From: Cannabis sativa
Lineage: Eukaryota; Streptophyta; Magnoliopsida; Rosales; Cannabaceae
DNA: 64,000 bases
Assembly: GCF_029168945.1 (NCBI RefSeq)
Contig: NC_083603.1
Span: forward strand, 38,688,396 to 38,752,395
Direction of reading: 5' to 3'
The translations under genes were made by a program, and so were the position numbers. Of the stretch, positions 22,374 through 36,176 are shown piece after piece (position 1 is the first letter of the stretch; each line of letters opens with the position of its first letter). The notes under the pieces are model-generated. The model saw only the letters and a program-made list of their open reading frames with translations, made no database searches and was not told where the DNA came from.

Positions 22374-25300
22374 TATCAAGAATCAGGATAGGGACCTGGG
22401 AAACAAAACTAGGATCGGGACATAGTACCCAACCTAGACCCGAACTTGAAACTAGGACCCAGCTCATGACCCGACACTAGAAATGGAACCAGATTGCGAC
22501 CCGAGATTGGGATCTAGATCTGGACCCAGTGCCTGGACAAAACCCGAAGTCGGTGTATGGATTTGGGAGCCAGCCCTGGACCCTAACCATGACAATGACC
22601 CAAACCCACACCCGGACCTGAACCGAGTCCCAAACCCAATAGTGGACCCGAACCCGTTCCTTGTGACCCAAAATTAGAACCAAAATCGGAAGTTGACCAG
22701 GACTGGTACTAGGAGTAGGACTTGGAATAATAACTGAAATTGGTCATAGATCCAGAACCGTAGCCGGACCAGGACCCAGACTCCAAATCAGACCTAGACT
22801 CTAATTGGGCGCCGAACACGGATCCCAACCCAAACCGGGACTCGAGACCCGAACCCAAACCTAAACTAAGACCCAAACATGGAACCAGACTAGGGATACA
22901 GAACCAGGGTTGGGACCTAGAATCGCACCCCAGTCTCGATCCCGAACCCAAACTCAAAAGTGGGACCTGGGACCTGAACAAGAACAAGACCGAGACCCGT
23001 GACAGTGATCCAGATCTTGACTCGGGATTTTGGTAACGGGGCTTGGAACAAGTAGTCGGTGTCTAGATCTGGGAATTAGACTAGGACCAGAACCCAGACG
23101 AAGAACCGAACCCTAACCCAGACTTAGACCTGGGACCCAAAATTAGAACCTGAACAAGAATCGCCGAACCAAGACCCTAGAACAAGACTAGGACCGTGAC
23201 CAGGACCCCGACCCAGCCCTAGAATCGAACACAGACCTACCCACAGACCCAAACTAAATATGGGACCCTGACCGGAACTGAGACCCGAACTTGGACGTAA
23301 ATATGGGACCCGATCCCAAACACTGACTTTGATATAGATAGGGATCCGGATACGAACCTAGACTCAAACTGACACCGAGACTTGGATCAAAATGCTTGAC
23401 CTAGATCTGGACCGAGATCCTGACCCAAACCCAAACTTGGACCAGCACTCAGGACCCCAACTTGGACCTGCAATCGAACTTAGACCTAGATCGGGGTCCA
23501 AACCTGGACACAAACCTGAACATAGACTTGGACTTGAACTCAAACCCACACCTAGAATACGAACCAAAGCTAGACCCGAACCCGGACCCAAACTCGAACC
23601 CAGAAAAAGATCAGAACCAAGGACTTAGACCCAGAACTAAATCCAGACTCAAATCGGGATTGGAACTTGGGACTCACACCCAACCTAGACAAAGACCCAA
23701 GACGCGAACCCACACCCGGAGCTTGATCTGGACCTAGACTGAAATCTGGACCCGAACCCAAACTTAGAGCAGGACTCGAACTCCAGCCCGAACTCAAACC
23801 CAAACTCGAACTCAGAATCACAAATGGAACTAGAACTGAACTAGCACTAGGACCAGGACCAGGACCTAAACCCAAACCCGAACCTAGATGAAAATCTAGA
23901 TAGAGACCTAAACATGAAGCGAGACAAGGACTCGAACTCGAACCTAGACAAGGACCCTAACCCACACAATAACCGGGAGTTGGACCCAGAATCAGGATAA
24001 GGACCTGGGACACAGAACTAGGACCGGGACCTAGAACCTGACCTAGAACCGAACTTGAACCTATGACCCAGCTCGTGACCCGGCACCAGAAATGGAACCA
24101 TACAGGGACACGAGATTGGGATCCGAATCTAGACCTAGGGCTTGGACAAAACCCGTAGTCGGTGTCTGGATTTTTACCCAGCCCTGGACCTAAACCCTGA
24201 CAAGGACCCGAACCTCCACCCAGACCTGAACCCAGTCCCAAACCAAAAAGTGGACCCGAACCAGTACCCTGTGACCCAAAATTGGAACAAGAGCCGGGGG
24301 TGGACCGAGACTGGAACTAGGACTTGGACTTGGAATCATAACCGAAATTGGACCTAGATCCCCAGCCGTAACCAGACCAGGACCCGGACTCCAAATCCGA
24401 CATAGACCCGAATTGGGAGCCGGACTTAGATCCCCACCCAAACATGGACTCGGGACCAAAACCCAAACTGAACTCAGACCCAAACATGGAACCAGAATAG
24501 GGACACAAAACTAGGGTCAGGACCTAGAACCGCACCCAAGTCTTGATCCCGAACCCAAACTCAAAAAATTGGACCTTGGACATGAAACAAACCAGACCGA
24601 GACTTAGGAAAGTGATCCAGATCTTTTCTCGGGATTCAGGTAATGGGGCCTGGAACAGACCAGTAGTTGGTGTCTAGATCTAGGACTCAGACTAGGACCA
24701 GAACCCAGACAAAGAACCAAACCCGAACCCAGACCTAGACTTGGGACCCAAAATTAGAACCTGAACAAAAATCGCCGAACCAGGACCCAATAACAAGACT
24801 AGAACGGTGACCAGGACCTGGACCCAGACCTAGAACCGAACACAAACCTAACCTCAGACCCAAACTGAGACTGGAACTCGGGCACGGACACGGTCGTGTA
24901 CCCAGACAGAACTGAGACCAGGACTTGGACCTAAATCTGGGACACGATCCCAAACACAGACTTGGACCTAGATAGGGATCCGGATACGAACCTGTACTCG
25001 GACCAAGACCCAGACTTGGATCGAAATGCTGAACCTAGATCTGGACCGAGATCCTCACCCAAACCCAAACTTGGACCCGCACATTGGACCCCAACTTGGA
25101 CCTAGACCCAAACTTAGACCCAGATCGGGGTCCAGACATGGAGACAAACTGGGATACAGACTCGCACCCGAACTCAAACCCACACCTAAAATCAGACCCA
25201 AAGCTAAACCTGGACTCGTACCCAAACTCAAACCTAGACCAGGATCAGAACCAAGGACATAGACCCAGAGCAGAATCCAGACTCATATTGGGATTGGAAC

Positions 25301-28300
25301 TTGGGGCTCGGACCCAACCTAGACCAAGACCCAGGACGCGAACCCACACCTGGAGCCTGATCTCGACCTAGACTGAAATCCGGAACCGAAACCAAACTCA
25401 GACCAGGACTCGAACTTCGACCCAAACTCAAACTCAAACTCGAACTCAGAATCGCAAATGGAACTAGAACCGAACTAGGACTAGGACTAGGACAAGGACC
25501 TAAACCCAAACCTGAACACAGACCAAAACACAAACAGAGACCTAAATTCGAACCGAGACTAGGACTCCAACCCGAACCTAGACCAGGACCAAAACCAACA
25601 AAATAACCGGGGCCTGTACCCAGAATCAGGATAGGGACCACGAAAACAGAACTAGGACCGAGACCTAGTTACCGACCCAAACTTGAACTTCAACATAGGA
25701 CCCAGCTCGTGACCCGGCTCTAGAAATGGAACCAAACTGGGACCCGAGATTGGGATCCGGATCTGGACCCAGGGGTTGGACCGAACCCGTAGTCGGTGTC
25801 TGGATTTGGGACCCAGCCCTGGACCGGAACCCTGTCAAGGATCCGAACACACACACGGACCTGAACCCAGTCTGAAACCAAAAAGTGGACCCGAACCCGT
25901 ACCCTGTCAGCCGAAATTTGACCCAAAATGGGAAGTTGACCGGGACTTGAACTAGGACTTGGACTTGGAATCATAACTGAAATTGGCCTAGATCCAATAC
26001 AGTAACCGGACCAAGACGCGGACTCCAAATTAGACCTAGACCCGAATTGGGAGCGGGACCTGGATCCCAACCCAAACCTGGATTCGGGACCCGAACCCGA
26101 ACCTGAGCTCAGACCTAAACATGGAACAAGACTAGGGACATAGAACAAGGGTTTGGACCTAGAACCGCACCCCAAACTCGATCCCCAACCCAAACACAGA
26201 AATGGGACCAAGGACCTAAACCAGAACCAGACCAAGATCCGTGACAGTGATCCTGATCTTGACTCGGGATTCAGGTAATGGGGCCTAGAACAGACCATAG
26301 TCGATGTCTAGACTTGGGACCAAACATTAGAACCTGAACAAGAATCGCCGAACCAGGACCCTAGAACAAGACTAGGACCGTGACAAGGACCCAGACCAAG
26401 ACGTAGAACCGAACACACACCTAGCCTCAGACCAAAACTGAGATTGGAACTCGGGCCCGGACACGGTCGTGTAGCCAGACAAGAATTGAGACCAAGACCT
26501 GGACCTAAATCTGGGACACGATCCTAAACACAGACTTGGAGCTAGATATGGATCCGGTTACGAACCTGGACTCAGACCAAGACCCAGGCTAGGATCGAAA
26601 TGCTTGACCTAGATCTAGACCGAGATCCTAACCCAAACCCAAACTTGGACCCCCACTCGGGACCCTAACTTGGACCTGGGCCAGAAACTAGACCCAAATC
26701 TGGGTCCAGACCTAGACACAAACCCGGACACAATCACAGACTCAGACCCGAAATAAAACCCACACCTAGAATCTGACCCAAAGCTAGACCCGGACCAGGA
26801 CAAAAACTCGAACCCAGACCAAGATCAAAACCAAAGACTTAGACCCAGAACAAAATCCAGACTAAGATGGGGATTGGAACTTGGGGCTCGGACCCAACCT
26901 AGAAAAAGACCCAAGACGCGAATCCACACCCGGAGCTTGATCTGGAAGAAGACTGAAATCTGGACGCGAACCCAAACTCAAACCAGGACTCGACCTCCGA
27001 CCCGCACTCAAACCCAAACTCGAACTAAGAATTACAAATGGAACTAGAACTGAACTAGGATTAGGAACAGGACCAGGACCTAAACCCAAACCCGAACCCA
27101 GATTGAAACCCAGACAGAGACCTAAACCCGAACCGAGACTAGGACTCGAACCTGAACCTAGACCGAGACCCAAACCCACACAATAATCGGGACCTGGACC
27201 AAGAATAAGGATAGGGACCTGGGAAACAAAACTAGGGCTGGGACCTAGTTACTGACCCAGCCCTGATCAGGAACCTAGGACCCAGCTCGTGACCCGGCAC
27301 CAGAAATGGAACCAGACTGGGACCCGAGATAAGGATGCGGATATGGACCTAGGGCTTGGACAGAACCCGTAGTCGGTGTCTGGATTTGGCACTCAGCCCT
27401 GGACCCGAACTATGACAAGGACCCGAACCCACACCCGGACCTGAACCCAGTCCCAAACCAAAAAGTGGACACGAACTCGTACCCTGTGATCAAAATTGGA
27501 ACCAAAAAGGGAAGATGACCTGGACTTGAACTAGGACTTGGACTTGAAATAATAACTGAAATTGGACCTAGATCCAAAACCGTAACCGGACCAGGACTCG
27601 GACTCCGAATAAGACCTAGACCCGAATTGGGAGCCGAACCCGGATCCCAACCGAAACCTGGACTCGGACCCGAACCCGAACCTCAGCTCAAACCCCAACA
27701 TGGAACCAGACTAGGGACACAAAACAGGGGTCGGGACCTAGAATCGCACCCCAGTCTCGATCTCGCACCCAAACTCAGAAATACGACCTGGGACCTGTAG
27801 TAGAACCAGACCGAGACCCGTGATCGTGATCCTGATCTTGACTCAGGATTCGAGTAACGGGGCCTACAACAGACCAGTAGTCGTTGTCTAGATTTGGGAC
27901 TCAGACAAGGACAAGAACCCTGATGAAGAACCAAACCCAAACCTAGGACCGTAGAACAAGACTAGGACAGTGACCAGCACCAAGTACTAGACCTAGAACT
28001 GAATACAGACCTAGCCTCAGACCCAAACTGAGACTGGAACTTGGGCCCGGACACGGTCGTGTACCCAGACCGGAACTGAGACCCGCACCTAGACATAAAT
28101 TTGGGACACAATCTCAAACATAGACTTGGACCTACATAGGGATCTGGATACGAATTTGGACTCAGACCAAGAGCTAGTCAGGCATCGAAATGCATGACCT
28201 AGATCTAGACCGATATCCTGACCTAAACCCAAACTTGGACAAGCACTCGGGACCCTAACTTGGACCTGGGCCAGAAACTAGACCCAAATCCGGGTCCAGA

Positions 28301-31300
28301 CCTAGAAACAAACCCAAACACAATCACAGACTCCGACCCGAACTCAAACCCACACCTAGAATCTGACCCAAAGCTAGACCCGGACCCGGGCAAAAACTCG
28401 AACCCAGACCAAGATCAGAACCAAAGACTTAGACCCAAAACAGAATCCAGACTAAGATGGGGATTGGAACATGGGGCTCGGACCCAACCTAGACAAAGAC
28501 CCAAGACGTGAATCCACACCCGGAGCCTGATCTGGAACAAGACTGAAATCCGGACGCGAACCTAAACTCAAACCAGGACTTGAACTAAATGGAACTAGAA
28601 CTGAACTAGGATTAGGAACAGGACCAGGACCGAAACCCAAACCCGAACACAGATCGAAACCCAGACAGAGACCTAAACCCGAACCGAGACTAGGACTCGA
28701 ACACGAACCTAGACCGAGACCCGAACCCACACAATAACCGGGACCTGGACCCATAATAAGGATAGGGACCTGGAAAACAAAACTAGGGCTGGGACCTAGT
28801 TACCGACCCAGCCCTGATCACGAACCTACCACCCAGCTCGTGACCCAGCACCAAAAATGGAACACGACAGGGACCCGAGATTGGGATGCGGATATGGACC
28901 TAGGGCTTGGACAAAACCCGTAGTCAGTGTCTGGATTTGGCACCCAGCCCTGGACCTGAACCCTGACAAGGACCGGAACCCACACCCGGACCTGAACCCA
29001 GTCCCAAACAAAAAAGTGGACACGAACCCGTACCCTGTGATCAAAATTGGAACCAAAACGGGAAGATGACCTGGACTTGAACTAGGACTTGGACTTCAAA
29101 TAAGAACTGAAATTGGACCTAGATCCAAAACCGTAACCGGACTAGGACTCGGATTCCGAATAAGACCTAGACCCGAATTTTGAGCCGGACCCGGATCCCA
29201 ACCGAAACCTGGACTCGGGACCCGAACCCGAACCTCAGCTCAAACCCAAACATGGAACCAAACTAGGGACACAAAACAAGGGTCGAGACCTAGAACCGCA
29301 CCCCAGTCTCGATCTCGAACCCAAACTCAGAAATGCGACCTGGGACCTGTAGCAGAACCAGATCGAGACCCGTGACCATGATCCTGATCTTGACTCAGGA
29401 TTCGAGTAACGGGGCCTAGAACAGACAAGTAGTCGTTGTCTAGATTTGGGGCTCAGACAACGACCAGAACCCAGACGAAGAACCAAACCCGAACCCAGGA
29501 CCGTAGAACAAGACTAGGACAGGGACCAGGACCAAGACCCAGACCTAGAACTGAACACAGACCTAGCCTCACACCCAAACTCAAACTGGAACTTGGTCCC
29601 GAACACGGTCGTGTACCCAGACCGGAACTGAGACCCGCACCTAGACCTAAATTTGGGACACAATCTCAAACACAGACTTGGACCTAGATAGGGATCCGGA
29701 TACGAACCTAGACTTAGACCAAGAGCCAGTCTGGCATCGAAATGCATGACCTAGATCAAGACTGAGATCCTGACCCAGACCCAAAGTTGGACCCGCACTC
29801 GGGACCCCAACTTGGACCTGGACCTGAAACTGACCCAGATCAGGGTACAAACCTAGACACAAACCCGAAAACATACTCGAACCGAAACTCAAACCCACAC
29901 ATAGAATCCGACCTAAAGCTAGACCCGGACCCGCACCCAAACTCGAACCCAGACTAGGATCAGAACCAAGGACTTAACCCAAAATTGAATCCAGACTCTG
30001 ATCGGGATTGGAACTTGGGGCTCGGACCCAACCTAGACAAAGTCCCAAGACGCGAACCCACACCCGGAGCCTGATGTGGACCTAGATTGAAATCCGGACA
30101 CGAACCGAACTAAAACCAGGACTCGAACTCCGACCCGAACTGAAACCCAAACTCGAACTCAGAATCACAAATGGAACTAGAACCGAACTAGGACTAGGAC
30201 AAGGACCAGGACCTAAACCCAAACCCGAACCCAAATTAAAACCCAGACAGACCCGAAACGAGACTAGGTCTCAAAACTGAACCAAGACCGAGACCCAAAC
30301 CCACAAAATAACCGGGGCCTGGACCCAGAATTAGGATAGGGACCTAGGAAAAAGAACTAGGACCGGGACCTAGTTACCGACCAAGACCCGAACTTGAACC
30401 TAGGACCCAGCTAGTGACCCGACACCAGAAATGGAACTAGACTGGGACCCGAGATTGGGATCCGGATATGGACCCAGGGCTCGGACAAAACCCGTAGTCA
30501 GTGTGTGGATTTGGGACCCAGCCCTGGACCCAAACCCTGACAAGGACCCGAACCCACACCTGGACGTGAACCTAGTCCCAAACCAAAAAGCTGACCCGAA
30601 CATGTGCCACGTGACCCAAAATTGGAAACAAAATGGGAAGATGACCAGGACTGAAACTAGGACTTGGACTTGGAATCATAACTGAAATTGGACCTAGATC
30701 AAAAACCGTAACCGGACAAGGACCCGCACTCCGAATCAGACCTGGACCCGAATTGGGAGCCAGACTCGGACCCCAACCAGGACCTGAACCCATTCTAAGA
30801 CCCAAAAGTGGACGCGAACCCGTACCCTGTGACCCAAAATTGGAACCAAAACAAGAAGTTGACCGGGACTTGAACTAGGACAAGGACTTGGAATAATTAC
30901 TGAAATTGTGTATATATCCAGAACCATAACCGGACCAGGACCCAGACTCCAAATCAGACCTAGACCCTAATTGGGAGCCAGACCCGGATCATAACCCGAA
31001 CCTTGACTCGGGACCCGAACCCGAACCTGAACTCAGACCCAAACATGGAAATAGCCTAGGGACATAGAACCAATGTCGGGACATAGAACCGCACCCCAGT
31101 CTCGATCCCAAACTCAAACTCAGAAATCAGACTTGGGACCTGAACCGAAACAAGACCGAGACCCGTGACAGTGATCCAGATCTTGACTCGAGATTTGGGT
31201 AACGGGGCCTAGAACAGACTAGTAGTCAGTGTATAGATTTGGGACTCAGACTAGGACCAGAACATAGATGAAGAACCAAACCCGAACCCAGACCTAGACC

Positions 31301-32964
31301 TGGGACCCAAAATTAGAACCTGACCAAGAATCAACGAACCAGGACCGTAGAATAAGACTAGGACAGTGACCAGGACCCAGACCTAGACCTAGAACCGAAC
31401 ACAGACCTAGCATCAGATCGAAATTGAGACTGGAACTCGGGCATGGACACGGTCGTGTACCCAGAGCGGAACTGAGACCCAGACCTGGACCTAAATCTGG
31501 GACACGATCCCAAACATAGACTTGGACCTAAATAGGGATCCAGATACGAAACTGGAGTCGGACCAAGACCAAGACTGGGATCGAAATGCTTGACCTAGAT
31601 CTAGAACGAGATCCTGACCCAGAGCCAAGCTTGGACCTGCACTCGGGGCATAACTTAGACCTCTACCCGAACCTAGACCCAGATCAGGGTCCAGACCTAG
31701 AGAAAAACCTAGACACAGACTCGGACCCAAACTCAAACCCACTCTTAGAATCAGACACAAAGGAAAACCCGGACCCGGATTAAACCTCAAACCCAGACCA
31801 GGATCAGAACCAAGGAGTTAGTGCCAGAATTTAATATAGACTCAGATCGGGATTGGAACTTGGGACTCGAACCCAACCTAGACAAAAACCAAGGACGCGA
31901 ACCCACTCAATAAGCGGGGCTTGGAACCAGAATTAGGATAGGGGGCTTGGAAACAGAACTAGGACCGGGACCTACTACCCGACCCAGACCCAAACTTGAA
32001 CCTAGGACCCAGCTCGTGACCTGGCACCAGAAATGGAACCAAACTTGAACCCGAGATTGGGATCCGAATCTGGACCAAGGGCTTGGACAAAACCCGTAGT
32101 CGGTGTTTGTATTTGGGACCCAGCATTGGACTTGAACCCTCATAAGGACTGAACCCACACCCGGACCTGAACCCAGTCCCCAACAAAAAAGTGGACCCGA
32201 ACCCGTACCCTGTGACCTAAAATTTGAACCAAAACGAGAAGTTGACCGAGACTGGAACTAGGACTTGGACTTGGAATCATAACAGAAATTGGACATCAAT
32301 CCAGGACCATAACTGGACGAGGACCCAGATTCCAAATCTGACCTAGACCCGAATTGGGAGCCGGACCCGGGTTCACTCAGGACCCGAACCCGAACTTTCA
32401 CTCAGACTCAAACATGGAACCAGACTATGGACACAGAACCAAGGTCGGGACCTAGAATCGCACCCCTATCTCGATCCCGAACCAAAACTCACAAATAGCT
32501 CCTGGGCCCTGAACAAGAACCATACCTAGACCCGTGACAGTGATCAAGATCTTGACTCGAGATTTGGGTAACGGGCCGTGGAACAAACCAGTAGTCGGTT
32601 TCTAAGTCTGGGACTTAGACTACGACCAAAACCCAGACGAAGAATCAAACCCGAACCCAGAAGTAGACCAGGGATCCAAAATTAGAACATGATTAAGAAT
32701 CGCCTAACAGGGACCCTAGAATAAGACTAGGACCGTGACAAAAACTCGAACCCTGACCTTGAACCGAACACAGACCTAGCCTCAGACCCAAACTGAGACT
32801 GGAACTCGGGCCCGGACACAGTCGTGTACCCAAACCGTAACTGAGACCCGCACCTGGACCTAAATCTAGGACACTATCCCAAACACAAACTTGGACCTAG
32901 ATAGGGATCCGAATACAAACCTAGACTCGGACCAAGACCCAGATTTGGACCGAGATCCTGACCC

Positions 32965-33702
32965 AGACCCAAACTTAGACCCGCACTCGGGACCCCAACT
33001 TGGACATGGACCTGAAACTAGACCCAGATCGGGGTCCAGACCTGGACACAAACCCGGACACAGATTCATACCCGAACTCAAAAACACACCTAGAATCAGA
33101 CCAGAAGCTAGACCAGGCCCCTGACCCAAACCCGAACGCAGACAAGGATCAGAACCAAGGACTTAGACCCAAAACTAAATCTAGACTCAGATCAGGATTG
33201 GAACTTTGGACTCGCACCCAACCTATACCAAGACCCATGACACAAATCCACACCCGGAGCCTGATCTGAACCTAGACTGAAATCCAGACCTGAACCCAAA
33301 CTCAGACCAGGACTCGAACTCCGAGCCGAACTCAAACCCAAACTTGGACCTGCACTCGCGACCCCAACTTGGACATGGGCCGGAAACTAGACCCAGATCG
33401 AGCTCCAGACCTGGACAGAAACCCGGACACAGATTCATACCCGAACTCAAAACCACACCTAGAGTCTGACCCTAAGCTAGACCCGGACCCTGACCCAAAC
33501 TCAAACGCAGACCAGGATCAGAACCAAGGACTTAGACCCAGAATTAAATCTAGACTCAGATCGGGATATGAACTTTGGACTCGCACCCAACCTATACCAA
33601 GACCCATGACACGAATCCACACCCGGAGCCTGAGCTGAACCTAGACTGAAATCCAGACCTGAACCCAAACTCAGACCAGGACTCGAACTCCATGACGTAC
33701 TC
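32965..33702 (+). repeat. 369 bp direct duplication inside one unit
   Basis: Two adjacent copies, 32965-33333 and 33334-33702, each containing CTTGGACATGG (second copy 369 bp after the first) and the CACACCTAGA/GCTAGACC block. The join reads AAACCCAAACT at 33334-33344. This word ends one block of the unit and begins another, so exchange within the unit explains it. The same duplication occurs at 37703-38440. Confidence 0.75.
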
Positions 33703-34965
33703 ATACCCAAACTCAAACATAGAATCGCAAATGAAACTAGAACCGAACTAGGACTAGGACCAGGACTAGGACATTAACCGAAACCCGAACCCAGATAAAA
33801 ACTCAAACAGAGACCTAAACCCGAACTGAGATTAGGACTCGAATCCGAACCTAAACTGGGACCCAAACCCACACAATAACCAGGACTTGGACCCAGAATC
33901 AGGAGAGGGACCTTGGAAACAGAACTAGGAATGGGACGTAGTACCCGACCCAGACCCAAACTTGAACCTAGGACCCAGCTCGTGACCCGGCACCAGAAAT
34001 GGAACCAAACTTGGACCCGAGATTGGGATCCGGATATGGACCCAGGGCTTGGACAAAACTCGTAGTCGGTGTCTGAATTTGGGACCCAGCCATGGACTTG
34101 AACCCTTATAAGGACCTGAACCCACACCCGGACCTGAACCCAGTCCCCAACCAAAAAGTGGACCTGAACCCGTACCCTGTGACCTAAAATTTGAACCAAA
34201 ACGAGAAGTTGACCGAGACTGGAACTAGGACTTGGACTTGGAAACATAACGGAAATTGGACATCGATCCAGGACCATAACCGGACAAGGACCCAGATTCC
34301 AAATTTGACCTAGACCCTAATTGGGAGACGGACCCGGGTTCACTTAGGACACGAACCTGAACTTGAACTCAGACTCAAACATGGAACCAGACTAGGGACA
34401 AAGAACCAAGGTCGGGAGCTAGAACCGCACCCCTGTCTCGATCCCGAACCCAAACTCACAAATAGGTCCTAGGCCCTGAACAAGAACCATACCTAGACCC
34501 TTGACAGTGATCAAGATCTTGACTCAGGATTCGGGTAATGGGCCCTGGAACAAACCAGTAGTCGGTTTCTAGATCTGGGACTTAGACTACGACCAAAACC
34601 CAGACAAAGAACCAAACACGAACCCAGACGTAGACCTGGGATCCAAAATTAGAACGTGAACAAGAATCGCCGAACAGGGACCCTAGAATAAGACTGGGAC
34701 CGTGACCAAAACTCAAACCCTGACCTTGAACCGAACACAAACCTAGCCTCAGACCCAAACTGAGACTGGAACTCGGGCCCGGACACAGTCGTGTACCCAG
34801 ACCGGAACTGAGACCCGTACCTGGACCTAAATCTGGGACACGATCCCAAACACAGACTTGGACCTAGATAGGGATCCGAATACAAACCTGGACTCGGACC
34901 AAGACCCAGATCTGGACCGAGATCCTAACCCAGACCCAAACTTAGACCCGCACTCGGGACCCCAA

Positions 34966-34970
34966 CTTGG
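34966..34970 (+). repeat. Target-site duplication, left copy (CTTGG)
   Basis: CTTGG directly before the TG end of the solo LTR; the same five bases follow its CA end at 36172-36176. Removing the insertion and one copy restores the normal array text AACTTGGACATGGACC. Confidence 0.9.
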
Positions 34971-36171
34971 TGTTAGGCTAAAATTAGTCTAATTTTTGGG
35001 TCATATTTTTGGTTAGTTTTCACTCTTTGTTTCTAGTTTTAGGGCTATATTACGCTTGATTCTTTGGTTTCAGGTCCTCGGGCATTTAAAGAAAGTATGT
35101 TCAAGAATTGAGGAAAAGTTGTGAAAGAATCGAGAAGAAAATCCAAGATTGGTGTCGTTGCCTGTTCCAGTCGCGACGGGGAATTTGCGAGTCGCGACGG
35201 GAACTGGCAGAGAGGATATCGAAGTTTCAAAGTTTAATCGCGTCGCGGCGAGAGCTTTGCCAGTCGCGACGGGGACCCCAGTGACGGGATTTTTGGGCAG
35301 TTTCGTAATTTCACGAATTTTTAAGTTGAGACTTGGTTTAAATAGTGAGAGTTCGTGAAAATTAGGGATTATTCAGATTTGGAGCCCTAGAAACGAAAGA
35401 GGAGGCTAGAAGAGCGACTTGTGGCAGCCCGAATTGATTGCTTCAACTAGTTCTTTCTTCTCTCTTTAATTCTTCTATGCTATTTTCTGTTTCAATGTTA
35501 ATTATGGATTTGATTATGGATGTTTTGAACTAAACTCCTATTTAGGGAGAATGATGAATGTTGTTTAAGTTTTCCTAGTTAATGAATAATTGCCATTCCT
35601 TCAATCTTTATTGTGAAATTATCTATATTTGTGCTTAATTCCATGTCTAAGCTTGATCACCTTCTACATGTTCTATGATCTCAATTCAAAATCTGAAAAG
35701 TGAGAATTGAGAATGCTAAAATTGGATAGTCTAGGTTTTGATGTGAAACGAAAGTATTTACATAGCCTTTGTGACATTTAGATTATTGCTTAATGCTGAT
35801 TTCATGTTAGTTTAATTAAGAGATTAATTAGAGAGCATGAGATTTAGAACCTAGAAGATCTGAAAAGAGCTAGGTTAATTTATAATCTGTCATTCACTTC
35901 AAGAGAAGGATAGCAATTAGACATTAACATTGGTAACTTAACAACAGGATTCGTCTCCCTATTCTCTCATCTTGATTAATATTCACTTGTTTCTTTAAGT
36001 TTCTTGAATTTCTTTCTTCCTTTTTCAATCATAAATACTTTTGATTTGCCAAATAGAATTATAAGTATAGTTTAGTAGGAATTAATCCAATTCCCTGTGG
36101 TTCGACCTCACTTGCGTGAGTATACTACTTGATTGCGTGCACTTGCGTAGTAATTAATAAATATCGCAACA
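34971..36171 (+). mobile_element. Solo LTR (1201 bp) inserted in the array
   Basis: Begins TGTTAGGCT and ends CGCAACA, with TGTT/AACA ends and a perfect 5 bp target duplication, so it is a complete LTR without internal region. This is the product of recombination between the two LTRs of a former full element. No coding frame is present. The tail contains CCCTGTGGTTCGACC close to the end, a phrase I associate with Ty3/gypsy LTRs, but the superfamily is not proven. It carries three copies of AGTCGCGACGGG (35169, 35190, 35262) and one diverged copy. Its flanking array sequence is unchanged. Strand is arbitrary. Confidence 0.85.
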
Positions 36172-36176
36172 CTTGG
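36172..36176 (+). repeat. Target-site duplication, right copy (CTTGG)
   Basis: Matches 34966-34970 exactly and directly follows the LTR end. Confidence 0.9.

Larger units (their letters stand above)
16557..34970 (+). repeat. Megasatellite array, block 1 (1.58 kb unit of degenerate hexamers)
   Basis: Tandem array, head to tail in one orientation. It is made of six-base words such as GACCCA, GACCTA, GAACCC and GGACCT, so plus-strand T is scarce. Longer conserved words recur once per unit. CCGTAGTCGGTGTCTGGAT occurs at about 18174, 19805, 21443, 22540, 24150, 25783, 27367, 28917, 30489, 32093 and 34060. CACGGTCGTGTACCC occurs at about 17278, 18918, 20545, 24888, 26460, 28050, 29603 and 31447. 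Most spacings are 1550-1640 bp. The step 21443-22540 is short (deletion) and 32093-34060 is long (internal duplication). Other once-per-unit words are GATAGGGATCCGGATACGA, GATCGAAATGCTGGACC and CACACAATAACCGGGACC. No gene is supported inside it. Confidence 0.93.
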
